Shown piece by piece: positions 9,750 to 24,434 of a stretch of DNA of 25,056 bases (its first letter is position 1; each line of letters begins with the position of its first letter). The position numbers and the translations under genes are program-made. Where the stretch lies: contig CALSCQ010002061.1 of NCBI GenBank assembly GCA_943704525.1, positions 1-25,056 of the forward strand. Direction: 5' to 3'. The notes beneath the pieces were generated by a model. It was not told the DNA's origin. It ran no database searches and worked only from the letters and a program-made list of their open reading frames with translations. Source of the DNA: Pigoraptor vietnamica. Its lineage: Eukaryota > Opisthokonta > Filasterea.

Positions 9750-11551
9750 ATGGCGGGTAAGAAGGGGAAGGCCGCGAAGGGCGGCCAGGCGAAGAAGCAA
9801 CAGCCCGCATCAACCACGGCGAGTGCCGCTACTTCCTCCGCCGTAGCCGAACCCGCGCCTGCGCCCGTCGTGGAAAAGACGGCGCTTCCTTCGCACGATG
9901 TCCCGGCGCAAGAGGCTCTGCCGCCCAAGCCCCAATCGCCAACGAAGGCGAAGGCCAACGGGCACGCTGCCAATGGGACCGCCGCGAATGGACACGCACC
10001 GGAACCCCAGCACTTGACGCCGCAGGGGACGACGAGCGCAAGCAAGGCGACGTCGGGCGAGCGGGAGCAGAAGGCGCTTGTGTTTGCCGCGTCGTTCCCG
10101 CGCTGCAACGGCGTCAACGTGATGGTGGCGCGAAAGCTCGAGCGCCGTCCGCCGCACATGCAAATGACCGCGCTGACGATCTGTCAGGACGCGCCGGCGA
10201 ACTACAACGGGTCGCCGGTGGTTGTGCTCAAGGGCGTGCACGCAAACGGCGCGTGCCTCGGGAACCCTCTCTACCTCCTCGCGATCACGTGGCAGTTGCT
10301 GATGCTGTACTGGCGCGTGCGGCCGGACGTCGTGTACGTGCACAGCGTCGACATTTACTGCATTCCTCTCCTCGCGCTTGCGCGGCTGTTCCGCGCGCGC
10401 AGCGTCTTCTGCTACCACACGGAGATTCTGACGTTCCTGAACTTTTACGGGCTGAGCCAGCGCGTGCTCCGCGTGATCAAGGCATACTACGCCGTGCTTC
10501 TCTACGCCTGCTGCAAGCTGGCCGAAAAGGTGCGGTCACGTGCGCGTGCATTCCGTCTTTGCTCTTCCGGTTCATGTGCGTGCATGCAGTTCGCGCCTTC
10601 TATAAACCGGTGTGCCGGTGTGTGCGTGTGTGTAGGTCGTTAGCCCATCCGAAGGCTCGCTCAAGTACCTCGAGGACTCGTTCGGCGTCCACCGGCGCAA
10701 GCTTTCCAAGTGGCCTTACTTTGTGGACACGCAGGTGCGTTTCACGCTTAGCCAGACGCACCTTAGTCACGCTCTCTAATCATGCATGCACAAAACACAA
10801 CACACACACATGGACATACACACACACACACACGCACACACAACTCGCACACACAACACACACACAACTCGCACACACAACACACACTCACACAACCTCT
10901 GTCCGGCCATATCTTTACCGTCCACCTCCCATCGCTGTTTGACCTTCTACTAAATTCAAAGCTTTCGTGGCCTTGCCCGAGCAGGTCTTCCGCCCCGTTC
11001 CGCGCGATGCCGCGACACGCGCGCGCCTGTGCCCCGCCGGCAAGTCCCTCGTGCTGTTCTGCGGCCGCATTGCGCCGGAGAAGAAGCTCGAGGACTCCCT
11101 CGAGATGATCTCTCGCCACGCCGACAGCTTCCACATGGCCATCGTTGGCCCCGCGTCGAACCCAAAGTATCTCGACTCGCTCAAGGCCAAGTACAGCGGC
11201 CTCTTCGCGTGGGTGGACGCGCTGCCCCAGAAGGAGCTCGTCGACATCTACGCCGCCGCGGACCTCGTGATCAACGCGTGCCCGGCCGATACGTTTGGAC
11301 TGTCCATTATGGAGGCGGTCGCGTGCGGCGTGCCCGTGTTGGCGGCCGTGAGCGACGGCAGCCGGGAGATTCTCACGGCGGAGCGCAACATTGGCCGCAT
11401 CTACACGACGCTCGAGGAGGGAGAGAAGTTTTTGGTGGAGTGGCGCTCGAACCCGAAGCTTCAGAAGGAGCTCATCGCGAACTGCAACAAGTTTGCCGAG
11501 GTGTGGTCGATTGAGCCGTACCTCCAGTTCATGTGGAAGCTGGCGCACTGA
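9750..11551 (+). CDS. GT4-family (group 1) glycosyltransferase with disordered N-terminus
   Basis: Exons 9750-10529, 10636-10734 and 10985-11551 give 481 residues. Residues 1-110 are low-complexity Lys/Ala/Pro/Asn-Gly sequence, probably disordered. From about 115 a GT-B fold begins; it includes a hydrophobic, possibly membrane-touching segment near 180-200, a VDTQVFRP motif at the exon 2/3 junction, the donor-site GRIAPEKK motif (320-327), and the C-terminal PADTFGLSIMEA motif in which Asp395 stands for the first Glu of the usual EX7E pair and Glu403 is the second. The fold resembles SQD2 and other nucleotide-sugar retaining transferases, but donor and acceptor cannot be told. Exon 3 starts at 10985, not at the upstream AG at 10961, because only 10985 keeps frame and the VDTxxF motif. 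Intron 2 has a TACTAAA branch-like site and a CA-rich repeat. Confidence 0.88.
10795..10895. repeat. CA-rich imperfect microsatellite in glycosyltransferase intron 2
   Basis: The tract is mostly CA units with interruptions. Within it a unit of about 24 bases built around ACAACTCGCACA is present twice in tandem. It lies wholly inside intron 2 (10735-10984). Confidence 0.85.
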
Positions 11552-11887
11552 GCGCGTGCATGTGCGTGCATGTGCGTGCGTGCGGCGTCGTGCGCGGTGC
11601 GTCCAACACGAAGTGTCACTCTGCGAACTGTTGGGGCTGAGTCGTAGTCTTCTGTATTTGTGGCCCAGTCTTCTTTCTCGTTGTCGCAATGCGCAGACAG
11701 TGCGTCGTGGGGTAGTTTGAGCCCCATTAGGAAGAAATGAGAAGCAAAAGAAACTTGAAATGGGGCCTGTTACGCTTACTGTTAATCCTGTCGACGCACA
11801 ACTCGCACGCATCAACAAGCACTTCGAGTGCAGAAAAGAGTTTGTGAGTGAAAGGAAGCGAAAGGTGTTTGTACGTTTGGACAGAAA
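11552..11887. other. spacer between glycosyltransferase and HutD genes
   Basis: This 336-base head-to-tail spacer starts with repeated TGCGTGCA-like words right after the stop codon, then becomes more A/T-rich towards the HutD start. No gene, TATA box or clear AATAAA signal is seen. Confidence 0.6.
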
Positions 11888-12787
11888 ATGGGCGCCGTTC
11901 GCCTGTCTGCGTCAGATTATCGCGTGATGCCGTGGAAGAATGGGCGCGGCACCACGACCCAGTTTGTGCTGAGGCCGGCCGACGGCGCATTTCCGGACAA
12001 CTTTGCGTGGCGCGTTAGCTCCGCAACGGTGGCCGAATCTGGCGACTTTTCGGTGTTCCAAGGTGTGTGAGTGTGTTGTGTGTGGTGGGTGGGTGGGGGG
12101 GAGGGGGGGGGAGGGAAGAGCGGGGAGAGAGGACGAAGGATGTGACGCCGGAACGCCACTAGCATCAGCACTCGTTTGTGCCCCGAGCGGCAAACTAAGG
12201 GACACTTGTGTGTCTATGTGTTCCTCTGTGAATAGCGAGCTTCGTGGACGCCGTGGGGGGATTTATTGTGCCCGAAGTCCCGTTTACTGAAGGATCTTCG
12301 TTTTTTTTAAAAAAAAACACTCGGCTCAGGATGCGACAGAATTCTGGGCATCCTCAGCGGAAGCTCTCTCCTTCTCCACCACACGCACCCCGACGGCACT
12401 GCAACGCAACAGCGCATGGACCCTCTCGGCATCCCCGTCCGATTCTCCGGCGACATGAAGACGTCGTGCACCGTACTCGACGCAGCCGCCGTCCATGTCC
12501 TGGACATCGGCGTCATCTTCAATCGATCGATCGTCCGCACGTGTGCCATGGATTTCGTGACACTCGACGCGAGCAAATCGCTCACGCAAGCTGTGTCGGG
12601 CGCCGCGTTTGTGTACTGTGTTTCCGGCGAGTGCGTTGTGCGCGTGGATGGCGGCGGAACTTCGGAACTGCACACAGTCCGCGAGAAAGAGAGCTTCGTG
12701 ATTGAGCATGAGGCGACGCTTGTGTTAAGGGGCGCCGGCGTTATTGCAGTGTGTGTCGTGGAGATGCACAACGACACTCGCACATAA
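11888..12787 (+). CDS. HutD/Ves-family bicupin protein
   Basis: Exons 11888-12062 and 12330-12787 give 210 residues, close to the usual length of about 190-200. The family hallmark MPWKNGRGTTTQ lies at residues 14-25, followed by an FAWRVSSATV segment and, across the intron, a GDFSVFQG/CDRILGILSG junction matching the family pattern in which a Gly-x-Asp-Arg turn precedes a cupin strand. Bacterial HutD is encoded with histidine-utilisation genes and has been proposed to bind an intermediate of that pathway; E. coli Ves is cold-induced. No catalytic role is established. No signal peptide, so cytosolic. No other histidine gene is in the window. The intron (12063-12329) shows the gene is at home in a eukaryotic nucleus. 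It runs tail to tail with the Mpo1-like gene, 75 bases apart. Confidence 0.88.
12082..12120 (+). repeat. G-rich tract in HutD intron, G-quadruplex candidate
   Basis: Several runs of three or more G, the longest nine, lie about 25 bases after the donor site. They would be on the pre-mRNA strand. The same intron holds a T8A9 run at 12301-12317, just before the acceptor. Confidence 0.7.
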
Positions 12788-12862
12788 ACGCGTGAATATG
12801 AAACTGGGTGCTATCGGAAGGACGAGCGTCGTTCGCGTGGAGTCAACCAAAGCGATTTCGTT

Positions 12863-13387
12863 TTACTTTTGTGTTGTTGTGACCCCCGCGGCTGCAAGAT
12901 GCGCGTCGAGTCCTCCCGTCAGGAAGAGAAGGAACATGCGATAGTCGGAAATAAGACTCCAGAGGGGCGCCTTGAACGTTGCCGGCTTGTTCTACGTCGA
13001 CAACACAGAGCCATAAGACACCGCCACACTATTACACGAACTGCGCACATTAAAAGTATGCAGGCGTGTGCGCAATGTAACAGTAGCAGGGCGACGCACC
13101 TTCTCGATGTAAAAGTGGCTGTACCACGCGAAAGAGTATGCCGCAAACGGCGCGACAATCGCAAACCTGTCCACAACAGACGAAAGTAAGCACTCGTCCC
13201 ACTTCTACTATTGCACACACGCAATCATGGGCACCCACTTCCACGAATACGAGGCGGCGAGCAGGAGGCAGACGGTCGCATTGACGGTCGCAATGTAGTG
13301 GAAAGCCCGCGTCGCCGGCTTCTTGTGTTCGCGCAGGTAGAACGGCCAAAACTTGTCGTACGACGTGTACTGGGGAAGGGGCGCCAT
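12863..13387 (-). CDS. Mpo1-like (DUF962) membrane protein
   Basis: Minus-strand exons 13387-13221, 13166-13100 and 12991-12863 give 120 residues. Exon 1 carries [19 protein letters not shown], exon 2 [11 protein letters not shown] and exon 3 [19 protein letters not shown]. Together these are the full set of signature motifs of the family that includes yeast Mpo1, an ER Fe(II)-dependent dioxygenase acting in alpha-oxidation of 2-hydroxy fatty acids from phytosphingosine. His21, His30, His73 and His109 are candidate metal ligands. Two hydrophobic helices are likely (about 33-48 and 53-70). The protein is shorter than yeast Mpo1 and similar to the short bacterial and plant members. Splice phases 2 and 0 fit exactly, with donors GTGTGT and GTGCGT. 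Enzyme activity is inferred from the family only. Confidence 0.9.
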
Positions 13388-13487
13388 TGTCGATCACTCA
13401 ATGAGAGCAAGGCGAACTTTCGAAATAGCAATATTAGTACAATGTGACTTTGGTTTGAAGTATCTGGTTTGAAGTAAGCAGGTGAGT

Positions 13488-13549
13488 ATGTGTGACTGAG
13501 TATGTACGTGTGTTTGTGTGTGTGGGTGGGTGTGTGTGTGTGTGTGTGC
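13488..13549. repeat. TG-rich microsatellite
   Basis: Imperfect TG/TGGG repeats, ending with nine or more clean TG units, lie in the spacer between divergent genes. Confidence 0.85.
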
Positions 13550-13736
13550 CGCTGGTGGCTGAAAATTTTCCGCGGGTCACGTTGGCCATCATGTCCGGAC
13601 ATCGCCAAATTTGGCCAGCCATGGTGACCGCCGAGAATTCCTCGTGAATTTCGCAATTAAGCAATTCAAATTCGAATGTATCGAATATGACATTAGTATT
13701 ATCTGACTTTATGTTTTGTGACTTGTTAAGAAGATG

Positions 13737-13744
13737 TATATATA
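13737..13744. promoter_or_regulatory. TATA-like element upstream of PCNX4
   Basis: TATATATA lies 236 bases upstream of the PCNX4 ATG within an A/T-rich island. The word is its own reverse complement and could serve either gene of the divergent pair. Confidence 0.35.
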
Positions 13745-13979
13745 GTATTTTCATACAAACTGGAAAAGTAAGAATTTCAATTTCCGCACTGGACGACCGC
13801 ACTTCAAAAGGTCGTTCGCACGTTTCTTCACGCCCAACACAAAAATCACGGCGATTACCTGTGGCTTGACGTGGAAGCGTGCGTCGTTGGCCCTCCGTGG
13901 GCGCGCTGTGTGGTGCATTGCCCGCGAGGGTGTGGGTGATTGTCGCTGAAATTTGTTGGATCAGCGCAATTCCCAAAGA

Positions 13980-18532
<4,553 letters not shown>

Positions 18533-18787
18533 GCATCTGACGCCCTGGCGCAAATGACGCACAGAAATGCCCTCCTCGACCACCTCCCGACGTATGGGAG
18601 GAGCGTGCGTGCCTGCGTATATTGCACCCCACGTGACGTATTCCGCGCACCTAGAGGCACAGGCTGCTGCTGGACAGCTGCCGTTGGCCACTTCGCAACA
18701 CGAAAGATTATGGTTTTCATGCAATAACGAGTCATTTCAACGGAATTTAATTTGCTCTGCACAAACGAAAAAGGCACACGCACGGCC
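18533..18787. other. convergent 3' spacer between PCNX4 and LYS2
   Basis: The 255-base spacer separates two stop codons facing each other. It contains CACGTGACGTA at about 18630 and A/T-rich words near 18720-18760 that could carry poly(A) signals for either gene. No gene is seen. Confidence 0.6.
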
Positions 18788-21700
18788 TCAGGCATCGTGA
18801 GGCCGGTCGCTCCTCGACACGACGTCGGCGTAGATGCGCGGCGCCTCGGCACCGTCCGGCTGCTGCATGTACCCGCACGCCGTGAGGTACGACAGGCACA
18901 CGCGAAAGTGCTCCTGCATCGGCGGACACACGATCCCGGACCCCTCGAGTGCGTGCGTGAGGTTCGAAAAGTCGAGCTTCGGCGACTTGGACCGCGTCGG
19001 GAGGTCGTCCAGCACAAAGTGCATGAGGGGATAGAGGGCGTTGTTCTTGCTCTCCAGCGTCAGCCGCATCAGCTCCTCGCGCCAGTCGACGTACTCGATG
19101 AACCGGAGGGGATAACCGAACGCCTTCAGCGCCTCAAACATCGCGCTGAAGCGGAACGTGTGCGGGTTGGCCACGTGGAACGCCCTCCCGATCGAGTCCG
19201 GACGGAACGCCGCGTGGACAATGGCGCTCGCGACAAAGTCCACCGGGCACATGTTGACGCGGTTGTGCATGATGGGCGCTGCGCCGAGCTGCACGCACCC
19301 CTTGACGAGACGCACGAGGTAGTCGTCGACGTTCATGACACCGCGCGACACGTCGCCAACAATGTAGCCGGGCCGGAACACGGTCACGGGGACACCACGC
19401 TGGCGCGCGAGGAACATCAGCTTCTCCGCAACCCACTTGCTCTGCGCGTAACCGACGCTCAGCCCAACGCCTCCCTCGAGGCTGTCGTCCTCCGGCACAG
19501 GGGACGTGCGGCGAAGGTACTCTGGGGCGTCAAATACGGACGTCGAGCTGACAAAGTGGACGGGACGGAGGCGGCCGCCGGCGCACGCGAGCCGTAGGGC
19601 CTCCGCAGTGCCCTGTACGTTCATCGGCTTGAGCTTCGAGTAGGGATACACCCAGTGCACGAGCGCGCCGTTGTGGAAGACGACGTCGACAGACTCGGCG
19701 AGCTTCTCGAAGGCGTCCGCGGACAGCCCGAACGACGGCTGCGAGAGGTCGCCGACCACGACGTCGATGGCGGACATCTCGTCGCGCCACAGACAGTTTG
19801 CCTCGAGCGACTTGCGAAGGCGAGAGCGCGCGTTGTCGGGCGACGACCCGCGCACGAGGCACACGAGCCGCGCAGTGGGGAAGCGCCGCACGAGTTCCGC
19901 GACGAGGAAGCACCCGAGAAAGCCCGTGGCACCCGTGAGGAAGATGCCCTTCGGAGACGCAGAAAACACAAACGGCGCCTTGCCCTCCGCCGAGATGACG
20001 GGGTCCAGCACGACTTCGCTCGCGAGGTCGATCGACTCAGCAAAGTCACGGCTGCTCGTCTGCAGATCTGCGGTCGGATCCCGCTCGTAGTCCGTGATTG
20101 TCTGTGCGAATGACGAGAAGGAGCCCGCGGGGGGGGGGGGGGGGGGGGGGGGGTTAGAATGGGAGAAACGTCAGTACCACGCACGCGTTGCATCGCAGCA
20201 TGCACGCACCTGCGCAATGCCCTGGATGGTGGGGAACTGGTAGAGAAGGTTGAGCGGCAGCTGCTTGCGAAGCTTCTGGCGCATCTGAAAGGTGAGGCGG
20301 GTCGCAAGGATCGAGTGGCCGCCGGCGTCAAAAAAGTTCTCATCGATGCCCACGGGGCGGCCGAGCACCTGAGGAGTTGGGGAGGGGAACGAGGGACAGC
20401 GGCGATTCAGTCACACATAACGAGTCGACGACAAGAGCGGCTCGACGACGACTTCCATGTTCCGACGGTCATGCGAGCACACGCAGTTGAGGTGGCACGC
20501 GTCGCACACACACCTGTTCCCAAATCTGCATGAGTTCGCGCTCGAGCGGGGTGAGGGCGCGCGTGGACGCGGTCGACTGCTTCGGCTGCAGCGCGAGCAT
20601 TGCGGCGGCGTCGGGGAACGGCAGCTTGCTCTTGTCGATCTTTCCGTTGGGCGTGAGCGGCATGCGCTGCAGGGGAAAGAACACGGACGGCACGGCGTAG
20701 GAAGGCAGCTTCGTGCGCAGGAAATCGCGCATGTTCGCCACGTCGTATTCCGGCACCGCGGGGACAAAGTACGAGACGATCGTCTGCTCTTCGTTGGCGT
20801 CGCGGCGGACGAGCGTCACGTTCTCGCGCACGTGCGGGTGTTGTCCGAGGTACGTGGTGATCTCGCCCAGCTCGATACGGAAGCCGCGGACCTTGATCTG
20901 ATCGTCAGCGCGCCCGACGCACTCGACGGTGCCGTCTGGCATGTACCTGTTGGGAAGAAGAGGGGATATCGAGTGAGCACGGAGCGAAGGGGGTGTGCAA
21001 ATGACGATAATTGTGGGTCACTGAAAGTGGCGGAGAAGACGAAGAATGTGAGTGAAGGTGGCGCGTAACAACAAAGGCGAGGCTGATAACGCATTGACAG
21101 CCAGCAGATTGAAAGCAACGGTGGGGATTACACGCACCGTCCAATGTCGCCGGTGCGGTACATTCGGTCGACGGGGTCGCTACGGAAGGGGTTCGGGAGG
21201 AACTTTTCCGCCGTCTGTTCCGGCAATCCGAGGTAACCCTTGGCGAGGTGCGGGCTGCGCACGTAGAGCTCTCCCAATTCGCCCACGCCTGCAATGCCAC
21301 CGGCGTCGCTGAGCACAAGCAGCTGCACGTCCTTCATGCCGCGTCCGGACGGAAGAATTTCCTTGCGGCGCTCAATCGAGGGGTCGTTCGGGACGGCAAG
21401 GAACGACACGGCGCGCTGAGTCTCCGTCGTGCCGTACATGTTGATGACCGTGACGGAGGGCGCGAGCGCCTGCAGCCGCATCACGTCCCGCTTGGTGAGC
21501 ACGTCGCCCACGAAGAACGCGAGGCGGAGGTCCTTCATCTGCGCGTCGGCGTTTGCAGAGAGGAGCTGGCCCATCGCCGGCGTGAGGTGCGTGACGGTGC
21601 AGCGGTTCTCCGCCATCCAGCGTGCGAGTTGTCCGGGGTTGAGGATGTCGTCGGCGAAGGGAATTCGAATCTGCGCGCCGAGGAAGAGCGGCGTGAAGAT

Positions 21701-23465
21701 GTCCCTCTGAATGGGGTCGTGCGCGATGCCGGAGAGCATCGTGAAGCGGTCGTGCTCGGAGATGCCAAACTCCTCCTGCGGCACGACACGAGAGGGGAGG
21801 ACGTAAAGAGAGGCAATATCCCAAGCCGAGGAGTACTAGGCTCACGTGTATGCGTCTGAACGAAGCATCAGCGCCACGGCGCAACACCCACCGACATCCA
21901 CGGATAAAAGTGCGTGAGGGAAATGTGGCGGCCGCGCACGCCCTTAGGAATGCCCGTGCTTCCAGAAGTGAACGACAGCGTCCCAACGCTGTCCGGACCA
22001 ACTTCCACCCGAGGGTCGGTCGTCGGATAGTTGAGCAGCTCACCCAGGTCCGTCACAGAGAGCGAGTTCATCTGGCACAGCGGCCGCACTTCGTCGCGAA
22101 TGTACGCCTGCACGTCCTCAGCGATGGAGCCCGCAAGCGCGAGCGAGAGAATGGCGCGCGGCTTGGCGACGCTCAGATAGATAGTCTGCCGCTGCGCGGG
22201 ATAGGCCGGGTCGATCACGGTGAACGTGGCGCCCGCACGAAGGATGCCCATAATCGCAACGACGAGGGATGGGCTGCGGTGCGCGTAGAGGGCGACGACA
22301 TCCTCGCGCTGCACGCCGTGGGCGATGAGATAGTTGGCCACGCGGCTGCTCGTGTCGTTCAAAAAGCCGTACGTGTACTCCTCGCGGCCGTAGACGACGG
22401 CGATGCGGTCGGGGTGTGCGGCGGCGCGCTGGGCAAACCGGTCCTGGATGCTCTCAAACCACGTCGTGTCGAGGGGACCGGCGGGATCGGGAAGGATGGC
22501 GCGCGCGGCCGGTGTCAGCAGCGACACGCTGGCAAGCTTGGACGACGGGGACGAAGCAATGGCCGCGAGCACGTGCTCCGTCTGTCGGAGCGTCTCCTGG
22601 ATGCGCTCGCGCGAGTAGAGCACCGTGTTGTAGATGACGCGCAGGCGGAGAGGGAGGAGGCGCTTGGCGTCGCCCGTCTGCTCGAGATAGACAGTCCAGT
22701 CACAGCTGGTGGCCTCGAGCGTCTGCACGTTCACGTCGACCACGTTGAAGAAGCGCACCTGCGGGGACGAAAGGTTAGAAAAGTACAACAACATCTGAGA
22801 GAATGATGGGCTCCGGTAAGCACAGCACAGGCAGTGCACGCAGGCGCATGCAGACAACATTTACGCACACACGCACACGATGGACTGACCTGAAACAGTG
22901 GCATGAGTGTCGCGTCGCTCTCGGACGTCGCTGCCGGGCGCAGGTGCGCAAGCAGGCGGTCGAAAGGCACGTCGTTGGCGAGCGCGTTCTCCTCGACCTC
23001 CTTGCAGTGAAGCACAAAGTCCGCGAGAGAAGTGCCGCCGGAGACGTTGATGCGGAGCACGAGAGGGTTGAAGTTGGACGACGACGAGCCAATCACAATG
23101 TCCTCCTCTCGCGTGTACTTCTGCAAAACAACCGAGAACGCAGCAAGCACCGCCGTGAAAGGCTTGACGTTCGCAGTGAGACTGTGCTTCAGCACGCCCA
23201 TGCACGTCGCCTCGGAGAAGTCCAGACACTCTTCTGCCTCGACAATCTGAGAAGTGGCACTCAGTCAATAATGCGTCGAAAAAACGCGCAATCCAGACAA
23301 ACTATCAACACCAATGTACGGCAACGCACACGGGCGACCCACCTGCTGCTTGACAGGACGCGGGTAGTCCGTCGGCAGCTGCATGAACGGCAGGCTTGCG
23401 AGCTTCTCCCGCCAGAAAGACAGCACCGTCTCCCCCACTGGGGGGGCGGCCACCGTCGGCGCCAT
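18788..23465 (-). CDS. LYS2: L-2-aminoadipate reductase (alpha-aminoadipate semialdehyde dehydrogenase)
   Basis: Minus-strand exons 23465-23343, 23246-22890, 22758-21892, 21775-21138, 20946-20514, 20368-20210 and 20101-18788 give 1296 residues (yeast Lys2 has 1392). Domains in order: condensation-like N-terminus (1-about 190); adenylation domain with TSGSTGIPKG (424-433), the Lys2-specific SGIAHDPIQRD segment, YGTTETQRAV and YRTGD (655-659); carrier domain with phosphopantetheine Ser825 in GGHS; and a reductase domain with TGATGFLG (915-922) and catalytic Tyr1077/Lys1081. The enzyme activates 2-aminoadipate with ATP, loads it on the carrier arm and reduces it with NADPH to the semialdehyde, in the alpha-aminoadipate route to lysine. 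It needs a phosphopantetheinyl transferase (Lys5 type), not in this window. An in-frame ATG at 23633 would add 56 unlike residues; 23465 fits the family start. Confidence 0.96.
20129..20153. repeat. 25-base poly-G run in LYS2 intron 6
   Basis: The run is poly-G on the plus strand, hence poly-C in the LYS2 pre-mRNA. It sits about 27 bases upstream of the 3' splice site at 20101/20102, in the place of a polypyrimidine tract. Its exact length is uncertain, as such runs are prone to sequencing error. Confidence 0.9.
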
Positions 23466-23832
23466 CTTGCACAGTACTGCGAATGGATGCCCCTCAGCTA
23501 TGCCCCGCAGCCCACAGTGGCAGACGCGCACACACTCTCTTGAGCAGGTCCTGCGCACTCGGGCGGTTGTTCTTTGTCGCCCCGCAGAGTGCGAATCGGA
23601 GGGCGATTGTGTGTCAGTGTGTTTCGCGCGCATGTGCAGATTTTTAGCGGCAGCGGCGCCATCTGATTGGCTGCGGGCGGCGCGGACTCATGCTGACCAC
23701 AGTCACGTGCCACTGGTGACTGCTCCACTTCCAACACAGCTGCGTACGCCGGTCCCGTCACCTCTTCCTTTGTGTCGGTCGCACCCTCTCTTCACGCGCG
23801 CGCCTGTGTTTCTTTGGGCGGTGTCTGCACGC

Positions 23833-23864
23833 AGTGATCGGTGATTGCGTCACCCCTGATCACT
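23833..23864. repeat. inverted repeat around GGTGA-TTGCG-TCACC
   Basis: Outer arms AGTGATC/GATCACT and inner arms GGTGA/TCACC form a 12-bp stem with a three-base bulge and a five-base loop. The centre on the minus strand reads TGACGCAAT, a bZIP-type (ATF/C-EBP-like) composite half-site. It lies about 370 bases upstream of the LYS2 start. Confidence 0.6.
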
Positions 23865-23924
23865 TTTGATACAGGAACGAGCTGCAGAGTGCTGGCTGAA
23901 CGGCCCGCCGGCGAACGGCGCCTC

Positions 23925-23973
23925 AGTGACTGGCGGGTCGGATCCGGCGAACTAGCGCCCGCCGCCAGTCACT
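23925..23973. repeat. 12-bp perfect inverted repeat
   Basis: AGTGACTGGCGG (23925-23936) pairs perfectly with CCGCCAGTCACT (23962-23973) across a 25-base GC-rich spacer. It could be a cruciform, a regulator site or the ends of a very short relic element. Confidence 0.7.
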
Positions 23974-24424
23974 CATTAAGTCATAGTTCCTATGCATCAA
24001 AGTATAAATGTCCCACACATACCGCTCGCATATGCAGCTTCCACTCGCACGCTCTCGGGTGCATACCTGCATACTCTATGACTGATCTCCCACGTGCACG
24101 CACTCTCACACGCTCTATAATCATCTCGCGAGACTTTGCTTTATGTGCATGCAAAGAGCGACTTGGACCAACGACAGAACTGTGATGGGGCCGGCGATTC
24201 ACTTTGCGAGTGCCGGCCGCAACATCCACGTCGGCGAGGCCGCCGTGAGGGACGACGTGCGACAAACACTTCGACGGGGAGGTCGAGCAGAAAGAATTGC
24301 GCTCGCGACGCTCAGATGCGGGCTCTCCTGGCACGTGGTGCAATCGTGGTGTTAGTGGGCACACGCACAGCGACTCAGGTTCCATGGAAAGCCGATCCAA
24401 GGCTCCGTATGTGTGTAACACGGT

Positions 24425-24434
24425 ATCACGTGAT
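24425..24434. promoter_or_regulatory. palindromic E-box ATCACGTGAT
   Basis: A perfect 10-base palindrome with a CACGTG core lies 119 bases upstream of the TXNDC17 ATG, a typical spacing for a promoter-proximal bHLH or bZIP site. Confidence 0.4.

Larger units (their letters stand above)
13388..13979. other. divergent intergenic region between Mpo1-like and PCNX4 genes
   Basis: No gene is seen. A TG-rich microsatellite (about 13488-13549) lies towards the Mpo1-like side. The segment 13630-13790 is clearly more A/T-rich than its surroundings and holds a TATATATA run, so it is the most likely core promoter region for the two outward-facing genes. Confidence 0.6.

Noticed and set aside
9750-11551. 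Assignment of the glycosyltransferase as ALG2 or SQD2
   Set aside because: The shared GT4 motifs do not discriminate these subfamilies, and ALG2-specific membrane segments were not recognised, so only the family is given.
18788-23465. Secondary-metabolite NRPS
   Set aside because: The condensation-like, adenylation, carrier and reductase order could suggest a peptide synthetase, but the SGIAHDPIQRD segment and motifs throughout follow Lys2.
23466-23633. 56-residue N-terminal extension of LYS2 from an upstream ATG
   Set aside because: The extension is Arg/Cys/Ser-rich and unlike the family, whereas the ATG at 23463-23465 gives the expected short N-terminus before the FWREKL motif.
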